A DNA stretch of 64,000 nucleotides from positions 186,001 through 250,000 of the forward strand of contig NW_027476336.1 of the NCBI RefSeq assembly GCF_051020955.1, given 5' to 3'. Below the pieces are notes generated by a model, which saw only the letters and a program-made list of their open reading frames with translations, searched no databases and was not told where the DNA came from. Below are positions 24,178 through 38,130 of the stretch, piece after piece. The first letter of the stretch is position 1. Every line of letters begins with the position of its first letter. The translations under genes and the position numbers were made by a program. This stretch comes from Megalopta genalis. Taxonomy: Eukaryota; Arthropoda; Insecta; Hymenoptera; Halictidae.

Positions 24178-27100
24178 ATGCGATGTAGAAGGTTTAGCTT
24201 CAAATCCATGCGAACACATTATTTAGCTGCAAATCAGTGCGAAGTAGATGGGTCGGGTTCAAATCAATGCGATTCAATTGGTTGTACTTCAAATACTTGT
24301 GAAAGACATGATTTAGCTTCAAGTGCATGCGAAACACATGATTTAGCTTTAAATCAATGCGATGTAGAAGGTTTAGCTTCAAATCCATGCAAAACACGTG
24401 ATTTAACTTCCAATTAATGCGAAGTAGAAATCTTAGCTTCAAATCCATGCGAATCAAATGGTTTAGCTTCGAATACTTGTGATATACGTTATTTAGATTT
24501 AAATGCGTGCGCAACGAACGAGTTAGCTTCAAATCCATGCGAAACACATTATTTAGCTGCAAATCAATGCGATGAAGAAGGTTTAGCTTCAAATCAATAG
24601 AATGTAGAAGGTTTAGCTTCAAGTCAATGCGATGTAGAAGGTTTAGCTTCAAATCCATACGAAACACATGATTTAGCTTCAAATCAATTCGAAGGACAAG
24701 GCTTTGATTCAAATCCATGCGAAACAAATGATTTAGCTTCAAATCAATGCGATGTAGAAGGTTTAGCTTCAAATCCATGCGATACACATGATTTAGCTTC
24801 AAATACTTGCGATATAAGTGATATAGCTTCAAATACAGGCGAAACGAACGAGTTAGCTTCAAATCCATGCGATACACATGATTTAGCTTCAAATCAATGC
24901 GATGCAGAAGGTTTAGCTTCAAATCCTTGACATACACAAGATTTAGCTTCAAATCAATGCGATGTAGAAGGTTTAGCTTCAAATCAATAAGAGGTATAAG
25001 GTTCAGCTTCAAATCAATAGAATATAGAAGGTTTAGCTTCAAATCAATGCGATGTAGAAGGTTTAGCTTCAAATCCATACGAAACGCATGATTTAGCTTC
25101 AAATCAATTCGAAGGACAAGGCTTAGATTCAAATCCATGAGAAACAAATGATTTAGCTTCAAATGAATGCGAAGTAGAGGGCTTAGCTTCAAATCCATGC
25201 AAAACAAATGGTTTAGCTACAAATACTTGTGCTATACATTATTTAGCTACAACTGCATGCGAAACAAACGAGATAGCTTCAAATCCATGCGAGAAACATG
25301 ATTTAGCTTCAAATCAATGCGATGTAGAAGTTTTAGCTTCAAAACGATAAGAGGTAGAAGGTTTAGCTTCAAATCAATATAACGTAGAAGGTTTAGCTTC
25401 AAATCAATGCGATGTAGAAGGTTTAGCTTCAAATCCATACGAAACACATGATTTAGCTTCAAATCAATTCGAAGGACAAGGCTTAGATTCAAATCCATGC
25501 GAAACAAATGATTTAGCTTCAAATCAATGCGATGTAGAAGATTTAGCTTCAATCCATGCGATACACATGATTAAGCTTCAAATCAATGCGATGTAGATAG
25601 TTTGCTTCAAATCCATGCGATATACAAGATTTAGCTTCAAATCAATGCGATGTAGTAGGTTCAGCTTCAAATCCATGCGATATAAGTGATATAGCTTCAA
25701 AAGCAGGAGGAACAAACGAGGTAGCTTCAATTCTAAGCGAAACAAATGATTTAGATTCAAATCAATGCGAAGTAGAAGGCGTAGCTTCAAATCCATGCGA
25801 ATCAAATGGTTTAGCTACAAATACTTGTGATATACATTATTTAGCTACAACTGCATGCGCAACGAACGAGTTAGCGTCAAATCAATGCAAATCAATGCGA
25901 TGAAGAAGGATTAGCTTCAAATCCATGCGAAACAAATGATGTAGCTTCAAACGCTTGGGGTGTAAGTGATATAGCTTCAAATGAAGACTAATCAATCGAG
26001 TTAGCTTCAAAATCCACGCGATACACATGATTTAGCTTCAAATACTAGCGATATAAGTGATGTAGATTCAACTGCAGGCGAAACGAACGAGTTATCTTCA
26101 AATCCATGCGAAACACATGATTTAGCTTCAAATCAATGCGATGTAGAAGGTTTAGCTTCAAATCCATGCGATACACAAGATTTAGCTTCAAATCAATGCG
26201 ATGTAGTAGGTTCAGCTTCAAATCCATGCGACACATTCGATTTAGCTTCAAATACTTGCGATATAAGTGATATAGCTTCAAAAGCTGTAGGAACAAACGA
26301 GGCAGCTTCAATTCCATGCGAGAAACATGATTTAGCTTCAAATCAATGCGATATAGAAGGTTTAGCTTCAAATGCATGACATACACAAGATTCAGCTTCA
26401 AATAAATTCGAAGGACAAGGCTTAGATTCAAATCCATGCGAAACAAATGATTTAGCTTCAAATGAATGCGAAGTAGAAGGCTTAGCTTCAAATCCATGCA
26501 AAACAAATGGTTTAGCTACAAATACTTGTGATATACATCATTTAGCTACAACTGCATGCTATACGAACGAGTTAGCTTGAAATCCATGCGATTCACATGA
26601 TTTAGCTTCAAATCAATGCGAAGTAGAAGATTTAGGTTCAAATACATGCGAAACAAATGGTTCAGCTACAAATACTTGTGATATACATGATTTACCTTCA
26701 ACTGCATGCGAAACAAACGATTTAGCTTCACACCCAAGGGAAACACATGATTTAACTTCAATCAATGCGAAGTAGAAGGCTTAGCATCAAATCCATGCAA
26801 CACAAATTATTTAGCTTCTTATACTTGCGATATAAGTGATATAGCTTCAAATGCAGGCGAAACAAACGAGTGATCTTCAAATCCAAGCGTAACACATGAT
26901 TCAACTGCAAATCAATGTGATGTAGAAGGTTTAGCTTCAAATCCATGCGATACACAAGATTTAGCTTCAAATCAATGCGATGTAGAAGGTTTAGCTTCAA
27001 ATCAATAAGAGGTAGAAGGTTCAGCTTCAAATCAATAGAATATAGAAGGTTAAGCTTCAAATCAATGCGATGTAGAAGGTTTAGCTTCAAATCCATACGA

Positions 27101-27604
27101 AACACATGATTTAGCTTCAAATCAATTCGAAGGACAAGGCTTAGATTCAAATCCATGCGAAACAAATGATTTAGCTTCAAATGAATGCGAAGTAGAAGGC
27201 TTAGCTTCAAATCCATGCAAAACAAATGGTTTAGCTACAAATACTTGTGATATACATTATTTAGCTACAACTGCATGCGAAATAAACGAGATAGCTTCAA
27301 ATCCATGCTATATACACGATTTAGCTTCAAATCAATGCGATGTAGAAGGTTTAGCTTCAAATCCATGCGATACACAAGATTTAGCTTCAAATCAATGCGA
27401 TGTAGAAGGTTCTGCTTCAAATCAATAGAATATAGAAGGTTTAGATTCAAATCAATGCGATGTAGAAGGTTTAGCAACAAATCCATGCGATACACATGAT
27501 TTAGCTTCGAATACTTGCGATATAAGTGATATAGCTTCAAATACAGGCGAAACAAACGAGTTAGCTTCAAATCCATGCGAAAGACATGATTCAGCTGCAA
27601 ATCA
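24178..27604. repeat. Higher-order repeat H, copy 1 (3,427 bp)
   Basis: First of five related units across 24-41 kb. Diagnostic markers are the frame-shifting CATGCGAACACATTATTTAG monomer at the start, the TCCTTGACATACACAAG monomer near 24,926, the 360-bp block at 25,076-25,435, and the 40-bp monomer at 25,877. Minus-strand open frames of up to 335 codons here recur at the same places in the other copies and consist only of decapeptide repeats. Confidence 0.9.
25877..25916. repeat. 40-bp monomer with internal 10-bp duplication (marker of repeat H)
   Basis: The stretch AAATCAATGC occurs twice in a row, making a 40-bp monomer instead of 30. The same oddity occurs at 28,945, 32,373, 35,801 and 39,082, spaced 3,068, 3,428, 3,428 and 3,281 bp. 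It marks the five copies of the HOR family as descending from one founder. Confidence 0.88.
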
Positions 27605-30600
27605 ATGCGATGTAGAAGGTTTAGCTTCAAATCCATGCGAACACATTATTTAGCTGCAAATCAGTGCGAAGTAGAAGGGTCGGGTTCAAATCAATGCGAT
27701 TCAAATGGTTGTTCTTCAAATGCTTGTGAAAGACATGATTTAGCTTCAACTGCATGCGAAACACATGATTTAGCTTTAAATCAATGCGATGTAGAAGGTT
27801 TAGCTTCAAATCCATGCAAAACACGTGATTTAACTTCCAATTAATGCGAAGTAGAAATCTTAGCTTCAAATCCATGCGAATCAAATGGTTTAGCTTCAAA
27901 TACTTGTGATATACGTTATTTAGATTTAACTGCGTGCGCAACGAACGAGTTAGCTTCAAATCCACGCGAAACACATTATTTAGCTGCAAATCAATGCGAT
28001 GAAGAAGGTTTAGCTTCAAATCAATAGAATGTAGAAGGTTTAGCTTCAAGTCAATGCGATGTAGATGGTTTAGCTTCAAATCCATACGAAACACATGATT
28101 TAGCTTCAAATCAATTCGAAGGACAAGGCTTTGATTCAAATCCATGCGAAACAAATGATTTAGCTTCAAATCAATGCGATGTAGAAGGTTTAGCTTCAAA
28201 TCCATGCGATACACATGATTTAGCTTCAAATACTTGCGATATAAGTGATATAGCTTCAAATACAGGCGAAACGAACGAGTTAGCTTCAAATCCATGCGAT
28301 ACACATGATTTAGCTTCAAATCAATGCGATGTAGAAGGTTTAGCTTCAAATCCTTGACATACACAAGATTTAGCTTCAAATCAATGCGATGTAGAAGGTT
28401 TAGCTTCAAATCAATAAGAGGTAGAAGGTTCAGCTTCAAATCAATAGAATATAGAAGGTTTAGCTTCAAATCAATGCGATGTAGAAGGTTTAGCTTCAAA
28501 TCCATACGAAACACATGATTTAGCTTCAAATCAATTCGAAGGACAAGGCTTAGATTCAAATCCATGCGAAACAAATGATTTAGCTTCAAATCAATGCGAT
28601 GTAGAAGATTTAGCTTCAAATCCATGCGATACACATGATTAAGCTTCAAATCAATTCGATGTAGATAGTTTGCTTCAAATCCATGCGATATACAAGATTT
28701 AGCTCCAAATCAATGCGATGTAGTAGGCTCAGCTTCAAATCCATGCGATATAAGTGATATAGCTTCAAAAGCAGGAGGAACAAACGAGGTAGCTTCAATT
28801 CTAAGCGAAACAAATGATTTAGATTCAAATCAATGCGAAGTAGAAGGCGTAGCTTCAAATCCATGCGAAACAAATGGTTTAGCTACAAATACTTGTGATA
28901 TACATTATTTAGCTACAACTGCATGCGCAACGAACGACTTAGCGTCAAATCAATGCAAATCAATGCGATGAAGAAGGATTAGCTTCAAATCCATGCGAAA
29001 CAAATGATGTAGCTTCAAACGCTTGGGGTGTAAGTGATATAGCTTCAAATGAAGACTAATCAATCGAGTTAGCTTCAAAATCCACGCGATACACATGATT
29101 TAGCTTCAAATACTAGCGATATAAGTGATGTAGATTCAACTGCAGGCGAAACGAACGAGTTATCTTCAAATCCATGCGAGACACATGATTTAGCTTCAAA
29201 TCAATGCGATGTAGAAGGTTTAGCTTCAAATCCATGCGATACACAAGACTTAGCTTCAAATCAATGCGATGTAGTAGGTTCAGCTTCAAATCCATGCGAC
29301 ACATTCGATTTAGCTTCAAATACTTGCGATATAAGTGATATAGCTTCAAAAGCTGTAGGAACAAACGAGGCAGCTTCAATTCCATGCGAGAAACATGATT
29401 TAGCTTCAAATCAATGCGATATAGAAGGTTTAGCTTCAAATGCATGACATACACAAGATTCAGCTTCAAATAAATTCGAAGGACAAGGTTTAGATTCAAA
29501 TCCATGCGAAACAAATGATTTAGCTTCAAATGAATGCGAAGTAGAAGGCTTAGCTTCAAATCCATGCAAAACAAATGGTTTAGCTACAAATACTTGTGAT
29601 ATACATCATTTAGCTACAACTGCATGCTATACGAACGAGTTAGCTTGAAATCCATGCGATTCACATGATTTAGCTTCAAATCAATGCGAAGTAGAAGATT
29701 TAGGTTCAAATACATGCGAAACAAATGGTTCAGCTACAAATACTTGTGATATACATGATTTACCTTCAACTGCATGCGAAACAAACGATTTAGCTTCACA
29801 CCCAAGGGAAACACATGATTTAACTTCAATCAATGCGAAGTAGAAGGCTTAGCATCAAATCCATGCAACACAAATTATTTAGCTTCTTATACTTGCGATA
29901 TAAGTGATATAGCTTCAAATGCAGGCGAAACAAACGAGTGATCTTCAAATCCAAGCGTAACACATGATTCAACTGCAAATCAATGTGATGTAGAAGGTTT
30001 AGCTTCAAATCCATGCGATACACAAGATTTAGCTTCAAATCAATGCGATGTAGAAGGTTTAGCTTCAAATCAATAAGAGGTAGAAGGTTCAGCTTCAAAT
30101 CAATAGAATATAGAAGGTTTAGCTTCAAATCAATGCGATGTAGAAGGTTTAGCTTCAAATCCATACGAAACACATGATTTAGCTTCAAATCAATTCGAAG
30201 GACAAGGCTTAGATTCAAATCCATGCGAAACAAATGATTTAGCTTCAAATGAATGCGAAGTAGAAGGCTTAGCTTCAAATCCATGCAAAACAAATGGTTT
30301 AGCTACAAATACTTGTGATATACATTATTTAGCTACAACTGCATGCGAAATAAACGAGATAGCTTCAAATCCATGCTATATACACGATTTAGCTTCAAAT
30401 CAATGCGATGTAGAAGGTTTAGCTTCAAATCCATGCGATACACAAGATTTAGCTTCAAATCAATGCGATGTAGAAGGTTCTGCTTCAAATCAATAGAATA
30501 TAGAAGGTTTAGATTCAAATCAATGCGATGTAGAAGGTTTAGCAACAAATCCATGCGATACACATGATTTAGCTTCGAATACTTGCGATATAAGTGATAT

Positions 30601-30672
30601 AGCTTCAAATACAGGCGAAACAAACGAGTTAGCTTCAAATCCATGCGAAAGACATGATTCAGCTGCAAATCA
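27605..30672. repeat. Higher-order repeat H, copy 2 (3,068 bp, lacks 360 bp)
   Basis: Same monomer order as copies 1 and 3 but exactly 360 bp (12 monomers) shorter, the missing block being at ~28,503. Left of that point it follows the first of two similar stretches in copy 3 (AATAGAATATAG), and from 28,511 it follows the second (CATACGAAACACATG). The breakpoint is therefore a homologous in-register exchange between 28,450 and 28,511. Confidence 0.9.
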
Positions 30673-33600
30673 ATGCGATGTAGAAGGTTTAGCTTCAAAT
30701 CCATGCGAACACATTATTTAGCTGCAAATCAGTGCGAAGTAGAAGGGTCGGGTTCAAATCAATGCGATTCAAATGGTTGTTCTTCAAATGCTTGTGAAAG
30801 ACATGATTTAGCTTCAACTGCATGCGAAACACATGATTTAGCTTTAAATCAATGCGATGTAGAAGGTTTAGCTTCAAATCCATGCAAAACACGTGATTTA
30901 ACTTCCAATTAATGCGAAGTAGAAATCTTAGCTTCAAATCCATGCGAATCAAATGGTTTAGCTTCAAATACTTGTGATATACGTTATTTAGATTTAACTG
31001 CGTGCGCAACGAACGAGTTAGCTTCAAATCCATGCGAAACACATTATTTAGCTGCAAATCAATGCGATGAAGAAGGTTTAGCTTCAAATCCATAGAATGT
31101 AGAAGGTTTAGCTTCAAGTCAATGCGATGTAGATGGTTTAGCTTCAAATCCATACGAAACACATGATTTAGCTTCAAATCAATTCGAAGGACAAGGCTTT
31201 GATTCAAATCCATGCGAAACAAATGATTTAGCTTCAAATCAATGCGATGTAGAAGGTTTAGCTTCAAATCCATGCGATACACATGATTTAGCTTCAAATA
31301 CTTGCGATATAAGTGATATAGCTTCAAATACAGGCGAAACGAACGAGTTAGCTTCAAATCCATGCGATACACATGATTTAGCTTCAAATCAATGCGATGT
31401 AGAAGGTTTAGCTTCAAATCCTTGACATACACAAGATTTAGCTTCAAATCAATGCGATGTAGAAGGTTTAGCTTCAAATCAATAAGAGGTAGAAGGTTCA
31501 GCTTCAAATCAATAGAATATAGAAGGTTTAGCTTCAAATCAATGCGATGTAGAAGGTTTAGCTTCAAATCCATACGAAACGCATGATTTAGCTTCAAATC
31601 AATTCGAAGGACAAGGCTTAGATTCAAATCCATGAGAAACAAATGATTTAGCTTCAAATGAATGCGAAGTAGAGGGCTTAGCTTCAAATCCATGCAAAAC
31701 AAATGGTTTAGCTACAAATACTTGTGCTATACATTATTTAGCTACAACTGCATGCGAAACAAACGAGATAGCTTCAAATCCATGCGAGAAACATGATTTA
31801 GCTTCAAATCAATGCGATGTAGAAGTTTTAGCTTCAAAACAATAAGAGGTAGAAGGTTTAGCTTCAAATCAATATAATGTAGAAGGTTTAGCTTCAAATC
31901 AATGCGATGTAGAAGGTTTAGCTTCAAATCCATACGAAACACATGATTTAGCTTCAAATCAATTCGAAGGACAAGGCTTAGATTCAAATCCATGCGAAAC
32001 AAATGATTTAGCTTCAAATCAATGCGATGTAGAAGATTTAGCTTCAAATCCATGCGATACACATGATTAAGCTTCAAATCAATGCGATGTAGATAGTTTG
32101 CTTCAAATCCATGCGATATACAAGATTTAGCTCCAAATCAATGCGATGTAGTAGGCTCAGCTTCAAATCCATGCGATATAAGTGATATAGCTTCAAAAGC
32201 AGGAGGAACAAACGAGGTAGCTTCAATTCTAAGCGAAACAAATGATTTAGATTCAAATCAATGCGAAGTAGAAGGCGTAGCTTCAAATCCATGCGAAACA
32301 AATGGTTTAGCTACAAATACTTGTGATATACATTATTTAGCTACAACTGCATGCGCAACGAACGAGTTAGCGTCAAATCAATGCAAATCAATGCGATGAA
32401 GAAGGATTAGCTTCAAATCCATGCGAAACAAATGATGTAGCTTCAAACGCTTGGGGTGTAAGTGATATAGCTTCAAATGAATACTAATCAATCGAGTTAG
32501 CTTCAAAATCCACGCGATACACATGATTTAGCTTCAAATACTAGCGATATAAGTGATGTAGATTCAACTGCAGGCGAAACGAACGAGTTATCTTCAAATC
32601 CATGCGAGACACATGATTTAGCTTCAAATCAATGCGATGTAGAAGGTTTAGCTTCAAATCCATGCGATACACAAGATTTAGCTTCAAATCAATGCGATGT
32701 AGTAGGTTCAGCTTCAAATCCATGCGACACATTCGATTTAGCTTCAAATACTTGCGATATAAGTGATATAGCTTCAAAAGCTGTAGGAACAAACGAGGCA
32801 GCTTCAATTCCATGCGAGAAACATGATTTAGCTTCAAATCAATGCGATATAGAAGGTTTAGCTTCAAATGCATGACATACACAAGATTCAGCTTCAAATA
32901 AATTCGAAGGACAAGGTTTAGATTCAAATCCATGCGAAGCAAATGATTTAGCTTCAAATGAATGCGAAGTAGAAGGCTTAGCTTCAAATCCATGCAAAAC
33001 AAATGGTTTAGCTACAAATACTTGTGATATACATCATTTAGCTACAACTGCATGCTATACGAACGAGTTAGCTTGAAATCCATGCGATTCACATGATTTA
33101 GCTTCAAATCAATGCGAAGTAGAAGATTTAGGTTCAAATACATGCGAAACAAATGGTTCAGCTACAAATACTTGTGATATACATGATTTACCTTCAACTG
33201 CATGCGAAACAAACGATTTAGCTTCACACCCAAGGGAAACACATGATTTAACTTCAATCAATGCGAAGTAGAAGGCTTAGCATCAAATCCATGCAACACA
33301 AATTATTTAGCTTCTTATACTTGCGATATAAGTGATATAGCTTCAAATGCAGGCGAAACAAACGAGTGATCTTCAAATCCAAGCGTAACACATGATTCAA
33401 CTGCAAATCAATGTGATGTAGAAGGTTTAGCTTCAAATCCATGCGATACACAAGATTTAGCTTCAAATCAATGCGATGTAGAAGGTTTAGCTTCAAATCA
33501 ATAAGAGGTAGAAGGTTCAGCTTCAAATCAATAGAATATAGAAGGTTTAGCTTCAAATCAATGCGATGTAGAAGGTTTAGCTTCAAATCCATACGAAACA

Positions 33601-34100
33601 CATGATTTAGCTTCAAATCAATTCGAAGGACAAGGCTTAGATTCAAATCCATGCGAAACAAATGATTTAGCTTCAAATGAATGCGAAGTAGAAGGCTTAG
33701 CTTCAAATCCATGCAAAACAAATGGTTTAGCTACAAATACTTGTGATATACATTATTTAGCTACAACTGCATGCGAAATAAACGAGATAGCTTCAAATCC
33801 ATGCTATATACACGATTTAGCTTCAAATCAATGCGATGTAGAAGGTTTAGCTTCAAATCCATGCGATACACAAGATTTAGCTTCAAATCAATGCGATGTA
33901 GAAGGTTCTGCTTCAAATCAATAGAATATAGAAGGTTTAGATTCAAATCAATGCGATGTAGAAGGTTTAGCAACAAATCCATGCGATACACATGATTTAG
34001 CTTCGAATACTTGCGATATAAGTGATATAGCTTCAAATACAGGCGAAACAAACGAGTTAGCTTCAAATCCATGCGAAAGACATGATTCAGCTGCAAATCA
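30673..34100. repeat. Higher-order repeat H, copy 3 (3,428 bp)
   Basis: Full-length copy with all the markers of copy 1: TTGACATAC monomer near 31,422, 360-bp block 31,571-31,930, 40-bp monomer at 32,373. It differs from copies 1 and 2 by scattered substitutions such as CCATAGAATG (31,091) in place of CAATAGAATG. Confidence 0.92.
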
Positions 34101-36070
34101 ATGCGATGTAGAAGGTTTAGCTTCAAATCCATGCGAACACATTATTTAGCTGCAAATCAGTGCGAAGTAGAAGGGTCGGGTTCAAATCAATGCGATTCAA
34201 ATGGTTGTTCTTCAAATGCTTGTGAAAGACATGATTTAGCTTCAACTGCATGCGAAACACATGATTTAGCTTTAAATCAATGCGATGTAGAAGGTTTAGC
34301 TTCAAATCCATGCAAAACACGTGATTTAACTTCCAATTAATGCGAAGTAGAAATCTTAGCTTCAAATCCATGCGAATCAAATGGTTTAGCTTCAAATACT
34401 TGTGATATACGTTATTTAGATTTAACTGCGTGCGCAACGAACGAGTTAGCTTCAAATCCATGCGAAACACATTATTTAGCTGCAAATCAATGCGATGAAG
34501 AAGGTTTAGCTTCAAATCCATAGAATGTAGAAGGTTTAGCTTCAAGTCAATGCGATGTAGATGGTTTAGCTTCAAATCCATACGAAACACATGATTTAGC
34601 TTCAAATCAATTCGAAGGACAAGGCTTTGATTCAAATCCATGCGAAACAAATGATTTAGCTTCAAATCAATGCGATGTAGAAGGTTTAGCTTCAAATCCA
34701 TGCGATACACATGATTTAGCTTCAAATACTTGCGATATAAGTGATATAGCTTCAAATACAGGCGAAACGAACGAGTTAGCTTCAAATCCATGCGATACAC
34801 ATGATTTAGCTTCAAATCAATGCGATGTAGAAGGTTTAGCTTCAAATCCTTGACATACACAAGATTTAGCTTCAAATCAATGCGATGTAGAAGGTTTAGC
34901 TTCAAATCAATAAGAGGTAGAAGGTTCAGCTTCAAATCAATAGAATATAGAAGGTTTAGCTTCAAATCAATGCGATGTAGAAGGTTTAGCTTCAAATCCA
35001 TACGAAACGCATGATTTAGCTTCAAATCAATTCGAAGGACAAGGCTTAGATTCAAATCCATGAGAAACAAATGATTTAGCTTCAAATGAATGCGAAGTAG
35101 AGGGCTTAGCTTCAAATCCATGCAAAACAAATGGTTTAGCTACAAATACTTGTGCTATACATTATTTAGCTACAACTGCATGCGAAACAAACGAGATAGC
35201 TTCAAATCCATGCGAGAAACATGATTTAGCTTCAAATCAATGCGATGTAGAAGTTTTAGCTTCAAAACAATAAGAGGTAGAAGGTTTAGCTTCAAATCAA
35301 TATAATGTAGAAGGTTTAGCTTCAAATCAATGCGATGTAGAAGGTTTAGCTTCAAATCCATACGAAACACATGATTTAGCTTCAAATCAATTCGAAGGAC
35401 AAGGCTTAGATTCAAATCCATGCGAAACAAATGATTTAGCTTCAAATCAATGCGATGTAGAAGATTTAGCTTCAAATCCATGCGATACACATGATTAAGC
35501 TTCAAATCAATGCGATGTATATAGTTTGCTTCAAATCCATGCGATATACAAGATTTAGCTCCAAATCAATGCGATGTAGTAGGCTCAGCTTCAAATCCAT
35601 GCGATATAAGTGATATAGCTTCAAAAGCAGGAGGAACAAACGAGGTAGCTTCAATTCTAAGCGAAACAAATGATTTAGATTCAAATCAATGCGAAGTAGA
35701 AGGCGTAGCTTCAAATCCATGCGAAACAAATGGTTTAGCTACAAATACTTGTGATATACATTATTTAGCTACAACTGCATGCGCAACGAACGAGTTAGCG
35801 TCAAATCAATGCAAATCAATGCGATGAAGAAGGATTAGCTTCAAATCCATGCGAAACAAATGATGTAGCTTCAAACGCTTGGGGTGTAAGAGATATAGCT
35901 TCAAATGAAGACTAATCAATCGAGTTAGCTTCAAAATCCACGCGATACACATGATTTATCTTCAAATACTAGCGATATAAGTGATGTAGATTCAACTGCA
36001 GGCGAAACGAACGAGTTATCTTCAAATCCATGCGAAACACATGATTTAGCTTCAAATCAATGCGATGTAG
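34101..36070. repeat. Higher-order repeat H, copy 4, first part only
   Basis: Matches copy 3 at an offset of 3,428 bp through the TTGACATAC monomer (34,850), the 360-bp block (34,999-35,358) and the 40-bp monomer (35,801). Similarity to copy 3 stops near 36,070, where the order switches to a different family shared with the ~8 kb region. From 34,850 it is also the first half of the following 3,281-bp period. Confidence 0.88.
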
Positions 36071-38130
36071 AAGTTTTAGCTTCAAAACAATAAGAGGTAG
36101 AAGGTTTAGCTTCAAATCAATATAATGTAGAAGGTTTAGCTACAAATCAATGCGATGTAGAAGGTTTAGCTTCAAATCCATGCGATACACAAGATTTAGC
36201 TTCAAATCAATGCGATGTAGAAGGTTTAGCTTCAAATCCACGCGAAACAAATGATTTAGCTTCAAACACTTGGGGTATAAGTGATATAGCTTCAAATGCA
36301 GACTAATCAAACGAGTTAGCTTCAAAATCCACGCGATACACATGATTTAGCTTCAATTACTTGCGATAGAAGTGATGTAGGTTCAACTGCAGGCGAAACG
36401 AACCAGTTAGCTTCAAATCCATGCGAAACACATGATTTAGCTGCAAATCAATGTGATGTAGACGGTTTAGCTTCAAATCCATGCGATACACAAGATTTAG
36501 CTTCAAATCAATGCGATGTAGAAGGTTCAGCTTCAAATCCATGCGACACATTTGATTTAGCTTCAAATCAATGCGAAGTAGAAGGAGTAGCTTCAAATCC
36601 ATGCAAAACAAATGGTTTAGCTACGAATACTTGTGATATACATTATTTAGCTACAACTGCATGCGAAACTAACGAGTTAGCTTCAAATCCATGCGCGACA
36701 CATGATTTAACTTCTAATCAATGCGATGTAGAAGGTTTAGCTTCAAATCCACGCGAAACAAATGATTTAGCTTCAAACACTTGGGGTATAAGTGATATAG
36801 CTTCAAATGCAGACTAATCAAACGAGTTAGTTTCAAAATCCAAGCGATACACAAGATTTAGCTTCAAATCAATGCGATGTAGTAGGTTCTGCTTCAAATC
36901 CATGCGACACATATGATTTAGCTTCAAATACTTGCGATATAAGAGATATAGTTTCAAAAGCTGTAGGAACAAACGAGGTAGCTTCAATTCCATGCGAGAC
37001 ACATGATTAAGCTTCAAATCAATGCGATGTAGAAGGCTTAGCTTCATATCCATACGAAACACATGATTTAGCTTCAAATCAATTCGAAGGACAAGGCTTA
37101 GATTCAAATCCATGCGAAACAAATGATTTAGCTTCAAATGAATGCGAAGTAGAAGGCTTAGCTTAAAATCCATGCGAATCACATGGTTTAGCTTCAAATA
37201 CTTGTGATATACGTTATTTAGATTTAACTGCATGCGCAACGAACGAGTTAGCTTCAAATCCATGCGAAACACATGATTTAGCTTCAATTGAATGCGAAGT
37301 AGAAGGCTTAGCTTCAAATCCATGCAAAACAAATGGTTTAGCTACAAATACTTGTGATATACATTATTTAGCTACAACTACATACGAAAAAAAAGAGTTA
37401 GCTTCAAATCCATGCGATACACATGATTTAGCTTCAAATCAATGCGATGTAGAAGGTTTAGCTTCAAATCCACGCGAAACAAATGATTTAGCTTCAACAC
37501 TTTGGGTATAAGTGATGTAGGTTCAACTGCAGGCGAGACGAATGAGTTAGCTTCAAATCCATGCGAAACACATGATTTAGCTGCAAATCGATGCGATGTA
37601 GAAGGCGTAGCTTCAAATCCATGCGAAACAGATGGTTTAGCTACAAATACTTGTGATATACATTATTTAGATACATCTGCATGCGAAACTAACGACTTAG
37701 CTTCAAATCCATGCGAAACACACGATTTATCTTCAAATCAATGTGATGTAGAAGGTTTAGCTTCAAATCAATAAGAGGTAGATGGTTTACCTTCAAATCA
37801 ATAGAATATAGAAGGTTTAGCTTCAAATAAATGCGATGTAGAAGGTTTAGCTTCAAATCCATACGACACACATGATTTAGATTCAAATCAATTCGAAGGA
37901 CAAGGTTTAGATTCAAATCCATGCGAAACAAATGATTTAGCTTCAAATGAATGCGAAGTAGAAGGCTTGGCTTCAAATCCATGCAAAACAAATGGTTTAA
38001 CTACAAATACTTGTGATATACATTATTTAGCTACAACTGCATGCGAAACGAACGAGTTAGCTTCAAATACATGCGATACACATGATTTAGCTTCAAATCA
38101 ATGCGATGTGGAAGGTTTAGCTTCAAATCC
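34850..38130. repeat. Higher-order repeat K, copy 1 (3,281 bp, chimeric)
   Basis: The first ~1.2 kb is H-type sequence (copy 4). The second ~2.06 kb (36,071-38,130) is of another family, of which ~36,151-36,840 matches ~8,040-8,729. The whole chimera repeats at 38,131 with offset 3,281. This implies that the two families were first joined and the joined product was then duplicated. Confidence 0.9.
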
